From positions 1 through 12,885 of the forward strand of contig JADHTD010000048.1 in assembly GCA_016776525.1 (NCBI GenBank): 12,885 nt of DNA, read 5' to 3'. Positions 6,996-12,885 of the stretch are shown piece after piece (the stretch's first letter is position 1; every line of letters starts with the position of its first letter). This DNA is from Rhodospirillales bacterium (GTDB lineage: Bacteria; Pseudomonadota; Alphaproteobacteria; Rhodospirillales; JADHTD01). Below the pieces are notes generated by a model that saw only the letters and a program-made list of their open reading frames with translations, made no database searches and had not been told where the DNA came from. The position numbers were made by a program, and so were the translations under genes.

Positions 6996-7691
6996 ATGGT
7001 TCTCCCTGCGGAAGGCCTGTTTGAAGCCGAGGCCTGGATTTTCGATCTGGACAACACGCTCTATCCGGCGTCGTGCAACCTGTTCGCCCAGATCGATGTG
7101 CGCATGCGCGATTTTATCGCCGATTACCTCGATCTCGATCCGGATGAGGCCTACCGGGTCCAGAAACAGTATTTCAGCGAATACGGCACGACGCTCAGGG
7201 GCCTGATGCACCGCCATGATATGGACCCGGGGCCTTTCCTCGACCATGTCCACGACATCGACCTCAGCCCGGTGCTGTCGAATCCGGAACTGGAACAGGC
7301 GCTGGCCACCCTGCCCGGCCGCAAACTGATCTTCACCAACGCCGACTCCGGCCATGCCCACCGGGTTATGGAGAAACTCGGCGTGCGCCATCATTTCGAT
7401 GAAATCTTCGACATCATCGGCGCCGATTACGTGCCCAAGCCGGAACCCCAGATCTATCACATGCTGGTCGACAACTACGGCCTCGACCCCGCCAAATCGG
7501 TGATGGTCGAAGACATCGCCCGCAACCTGGAACCGGCGGCGGCCCTCGGCATGACCACCATCTGGGTGAAGACCGACACCCGTTGGGGAACCGAAGGCTT
7601 CGATAAAGCCTTCGTGCACCATGAAGTCGACGACCTGGCCGGCTGGCTGATCGGCGTCGCCCGCCGGGGCGGAACACGCCCCCAAGGTTGA
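6996..7691 (+). CDS. HAD-family pyrimidine 5'-nucleotidase
   Basis: Cytoplasmic 231-aa haloacid-dehalogenase-type phosphatase of the pyrimidine 5'-nucleotidase (SDT1-like) subfamily, predicted to dephosphorylate pyrimidine nucleoside monophosphates. Motif I is FDLDNTLYP with the nucleophile pair Asp17/Asp19, motif II is IFTNAD with Thr114, motif III is VPKPEPQIY with Lys148, and motif IV is MVEDIARNL with Glu172-Asp173. A helical cap occupies about 25-100. ATG 6996 is chosen because family members begin a few residues before the DLDNTLYP block; an upstream ATG at 6977 is out of frame. There is no strong Shine-Dalgarno. It is the first gene of a + strand run with dapD and dapE. I know this neighbourhood from other Alphaproteobacteria, but the gene has no evident role in lysine synthesis. 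A perfect 9-bp hairpin lies near its 3' end. Confidence 0.9.
   Translation: MVLPAEGLFEAEAWIFDLDNTLYPASCNLFAQIDVRMRDFIADYLDLDPDEAYRVQKQYFSEYGTTLRGLMHRHDMDPGPFLDHVHDIDLSPVLSNPELEQALATLPGRKLIFTNADSGHAHRVMEKLGVRHHFDEIFDIIGADYVPKPEPQIYHMLVDNYGLDPAKSVMVEDIARNLEPAAALGMTTIWVKTDTRWGTEGFDKAFVHHEVDDLAGWLIGVARRGGTRPQG
7592..7614 (+). other. Perfect intragenic hairpin near the end of the HAD gene
   Basis: A nine-base stem CGAAGGCTT (7592-7600) pairs fully with AAGCCTTCG (7606-7614) around the loop CGATA. It lies 75 bp before the HAD stop codon and about 155 bp before dapD. No T-run follows. It could stabilise or pause the transcript between the two genes, or simply reflect codon choice. Confidence 0.4.
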
Positions 7692-7768
7692 CTTCCGCCG
7701 CCGCCTCCATCATGTTCGGGACCGATTTTCACCGCCCCCTTGGGGCCTTTGACAGAGACAGCAACAAA

Positions 7769-8614
7769 ATGAACACCAGCGACCTGCAAGCAACCATCGA
7801 CGCCGCCTGGGAGGCGCGCGATTCCGTCACCTTGGAGACCACCGGCGACGTCCGCGACGCCGTGGAAACCGCCCTCGACCTGCTCGACTCCGGCCAAGTC
7901 CGGGTCGCCGAACGCGAAAGCGTCGGCCAGTGGACGGTCAACCAGTGGCTGAAAAAGGCGGTTCTGCTGTCCTTCCGGCTCAACGACATGGGCATGATCC
8001 CGGGCGGGCCGGGCGGCGCCCATTGGTTCGACAAGGTGCCGTCGAAGTTCGAAGGCTGGGACGAAGCCCGCTTCCGCGAGGCCGGTTTCCGGGCCGTCCC
8101 CAACTGCGTCGTGCGCCGCGGCTCCTACGTCTCGCCGGGCGTCGTCCTGATGCCGTCGTTCGTTAACATCGGCGCTTATGTGGGCGCCGGCACCATGGTC
8201 GACGGCTGGTCGACGGTCGGCTCCTGCGCCCAGATCGGCAAGGACGTCCACCTGTCGGGCGGCGCCGGTATCGGCGGCGTGCTGGAACCGTTGCAGGCCA
8301 ACCCGACCATCATCGAAGACAACTGTTTCATCGGGGCCCGCGCCGAGGTCGCCGAAGGCGTCATCGTCGAGGAAGGCTCGGTGCTCGGCATGGGCGTCTA
8401 TATCAGCGCCTCGACCCGGGTCGTTAACCGGGCCACCGGCGAAATTTTCTACGGACGGGTTCCCGCCTATTCGGTGGTCGTTTCCGGCACCATGCCCGGC
8501 AAGCCGCTGCCCGACGGAAGTCCCGGACCCGGCCTCTATTGCGCCGTCATCGTCAAGCAGGTTGACGAGAAAACCCGCTCGAAAACCTCGATCAACGATT
8601 TGCTACGGGATTAG
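7769..8614 (+). CDS. dapD: 2,3,4,5-tetrahydropyridine-2,6-dicarboxylate N-succinyltransferase
   Basis: Cytoplasmic trimeric acyltransferase that moves succinyl from succinyl-CoA to tetrahydrodipicolinate in the succinylase branch of meso-diaminopimelate/lysine synthesis. Full length at 281 aa. The N-terminal helical domain carries LQATIDAAWEARDSV (6-20) and VNQWLKKAVLLSFR (57-70). The left-handed beta-helix of hexapeptide repeats spans about 115-235, with MPSFVNIGAYVGAGTMVD (128-145), GGAGIGGVLEPLQA (164-177) and IEDNCFIGARAEV (182-194). ATG 7769 is preferred because homologs start just before LQATIDAAW. The open frame reaches back to a TTG at 7688 overlapping the HAD stop, and there is an in-frame ATG at 7712, but that extension has no family character. 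The Shine-Dalgarno is weak (AGAGA about 10 nt upstream). dapE follows after 56 bp. Confidence 0.97.
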   Translation: MNTSDLQATIDAAWEARDSVTLETTGDVRDAVETALDLLDSGQVRVAERESVGQWTVNQWLKKAVLLSFRLNDMGMIPGGPGGAHWFDKVPSKFEGWDEARFREAGFRAVPNCVVRRGSYVSPGVVLMPSFVNIGAYVGAGTMVDGWSTVGSCAQIGKDVHLSGGAGIGGVLEPLQANPTIIEDNCFIGARAEVAEGVIVEEGSVLGMGVYISASTRVVNRATGEIFYGRVPAYSVVVSGTMPGKPLPDGSPGPGLYCAVIVKQVDEKTRSKTSINDLLRD

Positions 8615-8670
8615 TTGCCCCACAATCCGGGCCGGAGTACTTTGCCTGGACCGGGCAAATTGGAATCGTC

Positions 8671-9828
8671 ATGACCGCAACCCTTGATCCGCTCGACCTG
8701 AGCCGCGCCCTGATCCGCTGTCCCAGCGTGACGCCGGATGACGCCGGCGCGCTGGACGTGCTGCAAGAAGCCCTGCAAGGCCTGGGCTTCGACTGCACCC
8801 GCCTGCCCTTCTCCGAAGACGGCACGGCGGATGTCGACAACCTCTATGCGCGGCTCGGCAGCGGCGGCCCCAATTTCTGTTTCGCCGGTCACACCGATGT
8901 GGTGCCGGTCGGCGACCGCGACGCCTGGACCGTCGATCCCTTCGGCGCCCAGCTGCGCGAAGGCCGCCTCTATGGCCGGGGCGCCGCCGACATGAAATGC
9001 GCCATTGCGTGCTTTACCGCCGCCGTGTCGGAATTCCTCAGCGCCCGGGGAGAGGACTTCGGCGGCTCCATCAGCCTGCTCATCACCGGCGACGAAGAGG
9101 GCCCCGCCGTCAACGGCACGGTGAAGATGCTGCGCTGGCTGCAGGACCAGGGACAGAGCCTCGACGTTTGTCTGGTCGGCGAACCGACCAACCCGGAAAA
9201 CCTGGGCGAGATGATCAAGATCGGACGGCGCGGCTCGATGAACGCTTTCATCACGGTGACCGGCACCCAGGGCCACACCGCCTATCCGCACCTGGCCGAC
9301 AACCCGGTGCCCCGGCTGCTGGCGATGCTGGCCGAGATCGGCAAAGCGCCGCTCGACGACGGCACCGAACATTTCCAGCCCTCCAACCTGGAGATCACCA
9401 CCATCGATGTCGGCAACCCGGCCACCAACGTCATCCCCAACCAGGCCCGGGCGACGTTCAACATCCGTTTCAACGACCGCCACACCGGGGCCAGCCTGTC
9501 GCAATACCTAAAGACCTGTTGCCAGTCGGTGGGCGGCGATTATGACCTGAGAACCGAAATTTCGGGGGAGGCCTTCCTCACCCCGCCGGGGCCCTTGAGC
9601 GGCATCATCGCCGACGCCGCCCGCGACGTCACCGGCCGCAGCCCGGAACTGAGCACCACCGGCGGCACCTCGGACGCCCGTTTCATCAAGGATGTCTGCC
9701 CGGTCGCCGAATTCGGCCTGACCAACGCCACCGCCCATAAGGTCGACGAGAACAGCGCCGTCGATGATATCCGCGACCTGGCCGTCATCTACCGGCGGGT
9801 GCTCGAAGGGTATTTCGGCCAAACCTGA
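8671..9828 (+). CDS. dapE: Succinyl-diaminopimelate desuccinylase
   Basis: Dinuclear zinc peptidase of the M20 family that removes succinate from N-succinyl-LL-diaminopimelate, next in use after dapD and the aminotransferase step. At 385 aa it is the usual length. Metal and catalytic residues are visible: His74 and Asp76 in FAGHTDVVP, Asp107 in GRGAADMK, Glu142-Glu143 in TGDEEGPA, Glu171 in VGEPT and His356 in TNATAHKVDE. The dimerisation (lid) domain lies about 182-295, with RRGSMNAFITVTGTQGHTAY at 187-206. The substrate-side STTGGTSDARF is at 328-338. ATG 8671 agrees with the family's N-terminus (DPLDLSRALIRCPSVTP). The 56-bp gap after dapD contains a modest TTTGCC/GGCAAA hairpin (8641-8659). 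Co-transcription with dapD is likely. Confidence 0.97.
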   Translation: MTATLDPLDLSRALIRCPSVTPDDAGALDVLQEALQGLGFDCTRLPFSEDGTADVDNLYARLGSGGPNFCFAGHTDVVPVGDRDAWTVDPFGAQLREGRLYGRGAADMKCAIACFTAAVSEFLSARGEDFGGSISLLITGDEEGPAVNGTVKMLRWLQDQGQSLDVCLVGEPTNPENLGEMIKIGRRGSMNAFITVTGTQGHTAYPHLADNPVPRLLAMLAEIGKAPLDDGTEHFQPSNLEITTIDVGNPATNVIPNQARATFNIRFNDRHTGASLSQYLKTCCQSVGGDYDLRTEISGEAFLTPPGPLSGIIADAARDVTGRSPELSTTGGTSDARFIKDVCPVAEFGLTNATAHKVDENSAVDDIRDLAVIYRRVLEGYFGQT

Positions 9829-9864
9829 CCGGCCGACCGGCGCCGCCAACATAAGGTCCAAGCC

Positions 9865-10437
9865 ATGATTAGCCTGGAAGAAATCTTCCGCTCGATTTAC
9901 GGCGCTTACCGGCTGGCCCGCGGCGACGCCGGCGGCATGGCCCTGTTCAACGCCACCCCCGAAGGCTTCTGGCGGTCGTTCTTCGCCGCCGTCCTCATTG
10001 CGCCTTTTTTCGCCATCTTCCTGGCCCTTGTCTTCAACCCGGATGAGGTTACCAGCGGCCCTTTGCGCTACGGCTCCATCCAACTGATTTCCTACATCAT
10101 CGGCTGGACCGCCTTTCCGGTGATCATGATCTCGCTGTGCCGGCACCTGCAGCGCGAGCAATTCTTCGTGCGCTTCATCGTCGCCTACAACTGGGCCTCG
10201 GTGTTGCAGAACGCGCTGTTCCTGCCGGTGCAGCTGCTTGCCGTCGGCGGCCTGTTCGCGCCACCGGCGGCGGCCTTCCTGGCCCTCATCGTGCTGGCCG
10301 CCATCCTGGTCTACGTCTGGTTTATTGCCAAGACGGCCTTGGACATCAACCCGGCGGCGGCCGCCGGCATCGTCTTCTTCGACCTGGTGCTGTCGGTCGC
10401 CATCAACGGCATCACCGACGGCCTGCTGACGGGGTAG
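9865..10437 (+). CDS. Multi-pass inner-membrane protein of unknown function, 3' of dapE
   Basis: A 190-aa hydrophobic protein with about five predicted membrane helices: roughly residues 36-57, 71-93, 100-125, 129-155 and 163-184. A short cytosolic-looking amphipathic N-terminus (ISLEEIFRSIYGAYRLARGD) precedes them. No catalytic motif was seen. The general layout recalls small Yip1-like membrane proteins, which is an impression only. ATG 9865 has AAGG eight bases upstream (within aaggtccaagcc). It starts 36 bp after the dapE stop on the same strand, so it probably shares the dap transcript. No biosynthetic role can be deduced from sequence. GC-rich codon use matches dapE, so it belongs to the core block rather than to the AT-rich region that follows. 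Confidence 0.85.
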   Translation: MISLEEIFRSIYGAYRLARGDAGGMALFNATPEGFWRSFFAAVLIAPFFAIFLALVFNPDEVTSGPLRYGSIQLISYIIGWTAFPVIMISLCRHLQREQFFVRFIVAYNWASVLQNALFLPVQLLAVGGLFAPPAAAFLALIVLAAILVYVWFIAKTALDINPAAAAGIVFFDLVLSVAINGITDGLLTG

Positions 10438-10465
10438 GGGGACAGCAAATCCCGAGCAGGCATCT

Positions 10466-10648
10466 TCACCTGCGACGACGCATTTGCGTTATTAAACAAA
10501 CTAAACGCAGCCCATCCGGCGCTTGAGGATCATGATACGAATTTAAGGCCGGGGCGGCACGCTGAGGCCGATTTCCCTGAGCCAGCATAAAAACCGCCCC
10601 CAACAGGAAGGCGGCGAAGCGTTTTTGATATTTTTCTATCAAATTCAT
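10466..10648 (-). CDS. Possible small protein with an N-terminal hydrophobic segment
   Basis: A 60-codon frame starting at ATG 10646-10648. The N-terminus looks like a signal peptide or single membrane anchor: basic MNLIEKYQKR, then a hydrophobic stretch FAAFLLGAVFMLAQ (11-24). The rest is polar with no recognised motif and ends in four arginines. GGGAG sits only one base before the ATG, too close for a normal ribosome binding site, and the frame remains open upstream to about 10762. Third codon positions are GC-rich in the first half. It could equally be a chance frame across the hairpins listed for this gap. Confidence 0.25.
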   Translation of the reverse strand: MNLIEKYQKRFAAFLLGAVFMLAQGNRPQRAAPALNSYHDPQAPDGLRLVCLITQMRRRR

Positions 10649-10683
10649 ACTCCCATTATGACCCGTTAAGGGTTTGGAATCAC

Positions 10684-10735
10684 GGAATAATTGCTCATAA
10701 TTGAGAGTATATAAACCTAATAAGGAATAATTACT
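10684..10735 (+). repeat. Pair of 12-bp direct repeats abutting a -35 box
   Basis: GGAATAATTGCT (10684-10695) and GGAATAATTACT (10724-10735) differ at one base and lie 40 bp apart start to start, close to four helical turns. The second copy shares its last base with the TTGACA box at 10735-10740. Between them, CTCATAATTGAG (10694-10705) is a 4-bp inverted repeat. The placement is typical of operator sites for a regulator of the promoter; the regulator is unknown. Confidence 0.45.
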
Positions 10736-10763
10736 TGACATAAAGGAACAAAACAGATACATT
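10735..10763 (+). promoter_or_regulatory. Sigma70-type promoter for the 26-codon ORF or a small RNA
   Basis: A consensus TTGACA (10735-10740) is followed after exactly 17 bp by TACATT (10758-10763), a four-of-six match to the -10 box. A start near 10770 would give a leader of about 37 nt before ATG 10807, with a ribosome binding site at the right distance. Confidence 0.55.
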
Positions 10764-10806
10764 TATGTCTATATTCTTGTATTTTTGCCTATTTAGGAGA
10801 CGACAC

Positions 10807-10887
10807 ATGACCTCACGCAAACTGCCCTCCCCAATTGCATTTATGCAATGGCAAATATGGTCCGGCAATGGACCCCGGAGACCGTAA
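10807..10887 (+). CDS. Candidate 26-residue small protein
   Basis: ATG 10807 has AGGAG (10795-10799) seven bases upstream and TAA at 10885-10887. The peptide starts MTSRKLPSPIAFMQWQ, is basic (Arg, Lys), has two tryptophans and ends GPRRP. It has no membrane segment, so it does not resemble the usual hydrophobic type I toxins. A consensus-like promoter lies about 70 bp upstream. The frame also extends upstream to ATG 10765, but that codon falls before the predicted transcript start. The coding part contains a near-perfect palindrome (10831-10851) and a GGTCC/GGACC hairpin (10859-10874), so the transcript might be a structured or regulatory RNA, a leader peptide, or both. No homolog is known to me. 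Confidence 0.4.
   Translation: MTSRKLPSPIAFMQWQIWSGNGPRRP
10831..10851. other. Near-perfect 21-bp palindrome
   Basis: CC (10831-10832) plus ATTGCAT (10834-10840) mirror ATGCAAT (10843-10849) plus GG (10850-10851), with a TT centre and one unpaired A at 10833. It sits inside the 26-codon ORF and could be a protein-binding site or, as RNA, a six-base-pair hairpin with a four-base loop. Confidence 0.5.
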
Positions 10888-10939
10888 ATTGACTATTCAA
10901 ACGGCCTACAGCGACGCGCCACTGATAAAGATTGTTGGT

Positions 10940-11470
10940 CTATACGCCCCAGAAAATTGCGATTAACAGAAAAAGAGTCAGTCCATTTGAGATGAAACCC
11001 GGCGTTACCAATAGGAAGAACAGGGCAACCTTGCGGCTTCTGTTATCGCCTATCTCCAGAACGTCCAAACGGGCAAGGGGTTTAGGGTCAATACTCAGTC
11101 CAAAGGCGAAAAGTAATGTGAGAAAGAACACGATGAAAGGAACGAATATGTGAATCCATAAAACATAGGAAAGCGGGCCCAGGATGACCGTCGGCACAAT
11201 GAATATACCGTGCAGGAATGCCACCGGCCGCCAGATTTGCCCCGGATTTAGACCGGAATAAGCGCAGAACACCCTGAATTGAAATAACAGCGAGAGAGCT
11301 ATGAGCCAGATAACCAGCAGTTCAAAAAAAGGATGGGGAAAAAACCGATGCAAAATGTACCCGCTCTCCGGAGGGAAGATATGCATGCCCGCGAAAAACA
11401 CGGGAAATATCGGCATTGTGACAGCAATCCAAATGGAAAACCGGCGCAGGAGGGCGTCATGAGTACTCAT
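10940..11470 (-). CDS. Orphan multi-pass membrane protein of unknown function
   Basis: A 176-aa strongly hydrophobic protein rich in Phe, Leu and Ile, with about five membrane helices near residues 11-33, 49-69, 83-103, 105-126 and 148-172. A hydrophilic loop (127-147, SIDPKPLARLDVLEIGDNRS) lies before the last helix. Only one cysteine (Cys69) and no catalytic motif were seen. ATG 11468-11470 has AAGG about ten bases upstream. Base composition is clearly more AT-rich than the dap genes, in line with an accessory origin. It is divergent from the large gene at 11625 across a 154-bp AT-rich gap and convergent with the short + strand frames around 10807-10966. I do not recognise the family. Confidence 0.75.
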   Translation of the reverse strand: MSTHDALLRRFSIWIAVTMPIFPVFFAGMHIFPPESGYILHRFFPHPFFELLVIWLIALSLLFQFRVFCAYSGLNPGQIWRPVAFLHGIFIVPTVILGPLSYVLWIHIFVPFIVFFLTLLFAFGLSIDPKPLARLDVLEIGDNRSRKVALFFLLVTPGFISNGLTLFLLIAIFWGV

Positions 11471-11611
11471 CTCAACAAAGCCTTATCAAATTTACTAACC
11501 TAGAAATATTAGAACAAAACATGAAAAATCTGCAAGTCATTATAGAAAAATTTCATTCGTTTCTTTCTTTTGGAGAAAGGCGAACAACCCCGTTCAACCT
11601 AACTTTTACAT

Positions 11612-11617
11612 AAGGAG
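11612..11617 (+). promoter_or_regulatory. Strong Shine-Dalgarno of the right-end gene
   Basis: AAGGAG lies seven bases before ATG 11625. This fixes the start of a gene that has no stop in the window. Confidence 0.8.
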
Positions 11618-11624
11618 CCTAACC

Positions 11625-12885
11625 ATGAAACCGGGAATCTACCTCGAAATCACCCCTATCCCTACTGGATATAACGACTACAAACACTCATACCTGATCT
11701 ACCGCAAAGCCGATGGTACCTCCGAAGTTATTCGCGGCGGGCCGGACATCATAGGCGGTCTGAGGATCGATGTTGAGACCGGCAAACCGCTGGAGCAAAG
11801 CAAGGACCGCTATGAGCCAGGCGAGGATGCCGGCACACGCCCGTCCAAGCGGCTCGACATCCCTGACGACAAGCTCGACGAAAGCTGGTCCAAAATGCGC
11901 GGCAAAGCCGAGGAGATCGACAAAAGCAAACTGCCATACCGGTCGGATAATGAAGCAGATGATCCCGATCAGACCAGCAACTCCATCACCCGCGCCGCCC
12001 TCGATGCCATCAACTATCCCATCGAGAAAGCTCTGCCAGAGGGGACGGACATAGACAAAATGCCGGGCATCAAGGACAACCTGGAAGATGAGCTTCGCCA
12101 GCATCGCGAACAGGCCGAGAAAGACCGCGCCGAGGCCCAAGAACAGGCCAAAAAGGATCAGGAAGAAGCCAGAAAGGACCGGGAAGAAGCCGGTGGCCTC
12201 AGCGGCGCCATCGGCGGCTGGCCCGGCGAGGAGCCGAAAACCGGCAAGCCGGACCAAAAAACCACCCCCCAAGAACAAGACCGTGGCGGGCTGGGCAAGG
12301 AGGCGGCGGCCAACCAGAAAGCGCTTGATGCGCAGAAAGAAGAGGACCGGGTTCCAGCGGCGGGGGTCAAGCTCCCGCAAAATGAACCGATGGCCGGTTC
12401 GGACAACGCACAAACGAAAGAAGCCGAGCCTCCGATGCGTCCCGACATTCAGAAGCTGCGCGACGAGATGCTCAAACCCGGCAAGCCGGTCGACGATATC
12501 CTCTTGAAAAAACCGGAGGACTGGACCGAGGGCGAGGTGCGCGAGGTGATGAAGGAGAGGCTCAGATTACCGATAAATAATCCAGAGAGACCGAGTCTCT
12601 GGAACTCGGAGAAGAAATGGTTCAAGCATTTCTACGGCGACGGCAACGCCAAGGCCGACGAGTTCGGCAAGATCGCCGACCCGCAGCCCATCCGCAGGAT
12701 GATCGATAAGCCGCTGGATGTGCGGACCGCCGATGGCCGCCCGCTGACCAAGGAAATCAGCCGTTTCAGCAAGCACCTGTCCGGCGCGGCGGGCGACGTC
12801 CCGGCCCCGGAACTGGTCAAAAGTTTACAGTCCGGGTTGAATACCCTGGGCCTGTCGAAACGGTGGAATTCGAAAAACGCGCCCG
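11625..12885 (+). CDS. Large charged, cysteine-free coiled-coil protein, 5' part (unknown function)
   Basis: An uninterrupted frame of 420 codons from ATG 11625 to the window edge. Residues 1-130 form a module with GIYLEITPIP, HSYLIYRKADGTSEVIRGGP (21-40) and SNSITRAALDAI (118-129). From memory, the pattern of a H-x-Y-L-x-Y strand, a (V/I)IRGGP turn and a later SNS segment occurs at the start of other bacterial secreted or phage-like proteins; I cannot name a family. Residues 152-189 are a coiled coil with roughly eight-residue Lys-Asp-Arg/Gln-Glu-Ala units. Residues 190-290 are low-complexity Gly/Pro/Lys/Glu. From 296 the sequence is globular again (WTEGEVREVMKERL; WNSEKKWFKHFYGDG at 326-340). 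The last residues, LVKSLQSGLNTLGL (397-410), vaguely recall the first helix of a peptidoglycan-binding domain. There is no signal peptide and no cysteine. Function unassigned. Confidence 0.85.
   Translation, partial: MKPGIYLEITPIPTGYNDYKHSYLIYRKADGTSEVIRGGPDIIGGLRIDVETGKPLEQSKDRYEPGEDAGTRPSKRLDIPDDKLDESWSKMRGKAEEIDKSKLPYRSDNEADDPDQTSNSITRAALDAINYPIEKALPEGTDIDKMPGIKDNLEDELRQHREQAEKDRAEAQEQAKKDQEEARKDREEAGGLSGAIGGWPGEEPKTGKPDQKTTPQEQDRGGLGKEAAANQKALDAQKEEDRVPAAGVKLPQNEPMAGSDNAQTKEAEPPMRPDIQKLRDEMLKPGKPVDDILLKKPEDWTEGEVREVMKERLRLPINNPERPSLWNSEKKWFKHFYGDGNAKADEFGKIADPQPIRRMIDKPLDVRTADGRPLTKEISRFSKHLSGAAGDVPAPELVKSLQSGLNTLGLSKRWNSKNAP
12352..12375 (+). repeat. Diverged third copy of the argB-flanking repeat, inside a coding frame
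   Basis: Ttccag (12352-12357), a short cgg spacer, then gggggtcaagctcc (12362-12375) match the ordered blocks of the 39-bp repeat at 361-399 and 1475-1513, with about eight bases missing in the middle. It encodes AAGVKLP in the low-complexity part of the right-end protein. Confidence 0.45.

Larger units (their letters stand above)
10438..10939. other. AT-rich gap between the dap operon and an orphan membrane gene
   Basis: A stretch of 502 bp with no convincing long gene. A weak 5-bp hairpin GCAGG/CCTGC (10456-10473) lies shortly after the membrane-protein stop, without a T-run. CCGCC/GGCGG (10594-10614) is followed by a T-run after seven bases and might act as a terminator for the + strand. 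A 7-bp AT hairpin TTTGATA/TATCAAA spans 10624-10643. Further right are two GGAATAATT repeats, a good sigma70-type promoter and a 26-codon ORF. A 60-codon frame on the minus strand (10466-10648) is possible. Composition shifts sharply from the GC-rich genes to the left. Confidence 0.6.

Noticed and set aside
6056..7024. A 322-codon + strand frame opposite the EAL gene
   Set aside because: It is a mirror of the EAL coding sequence. The minus frame contains every expected EAL motif and the + frame has no recognisable domain.
6783..7685. A 300-codon minus-strand frame opposite the HAD gene
   Set aside because: The + strand encodes all four HAD motifs in order; the minus frame has no family character.
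7688..7768. N-terminal extension of dapD from TTG 7688 or ATG 7712
   Set aside because: Homologous DapD proteins begin just before LQATIDAAW. The extension is low-complexity and overlaps the HAD stop.
8611..9504. A 297-codon minus-strand frame opposite dapE
   Set aside because: dapE on the + strand is full length with all metal ligands; the minus frame is a GC-driven shadow.
11688..12413. A 241-codon hydrophobic frame on the minus strand resembling a membrane protein
   Set aside because: It is antisense to the lysine/glutamate-rich coding frame at 11625, and complements of AAG/GAG codons read as Leu/Phe. No ribosome binding site was found, while the + frame has a perfect one.

Overview
The window reads as an alphaproteobacterial chromosome segment, most likely from a member of the Rhodospirillales. 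I infer this from the gene content: engB next to argB, an HAD pyrimidine-nucleotidase next to dapD and dapE, two DUF2336 proteins, and fairly GC-rich coding sequence. No rRNA, tRNA, CRISPR array or transposase was seen.

Left part (1-1513): the 3' end of the ribosome-assembly GTPase gene engB, then argB (arginine biosynthesis), both on the + strand. A perfect 39-bp direct repeat brackets argB (361-399 and 1475-1513).

Middle part (1516-6763): four minus-strand genes form a cyclic-di-GMP signalling block, read right to left. They are a stand-alone EAL phosphodiesterase, a soluble PAS-PAS-GAF-GGDEF diguanylate cyclase with an intact product-inhibition site, and two tandem paralogous DUF2336 helical-repeat proteins. 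The cyclase and the two DUF2336 genes are separated by only 24 and 14 bp and almost certainly form one transcript. This block sits between housekeeping genes of the opposite strand.

Right-centre (6996-10437): a + strand metabolic run of an HAD pyrimidine 5'-nucleotidase, dapD, dapE (succinylase branch of diaminopimelate/lysine synthesis) and a five-helix inner-membrane protein of unknown role.

Right end (10438-12885): base composition becomes AT-rich and no housekeeping gene is recognisable. This stretch holds a good sigma70-type promoter next to a pair of 12-bp direct repeats, a 26-codon ORF with a strong ribosome binding site, an orphan multi-pass membrane protein on the minus strand, and, divergent from it, the first 420 codons of a large cysteine-free, charged, coiled-coil protein with a perfect Shine-Dalgarno. 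That gene runs off the window. It also carries, in frame, a diverged copy of the repeat that brackets argB. It looks like an accessory region and is the least explained part of the window.
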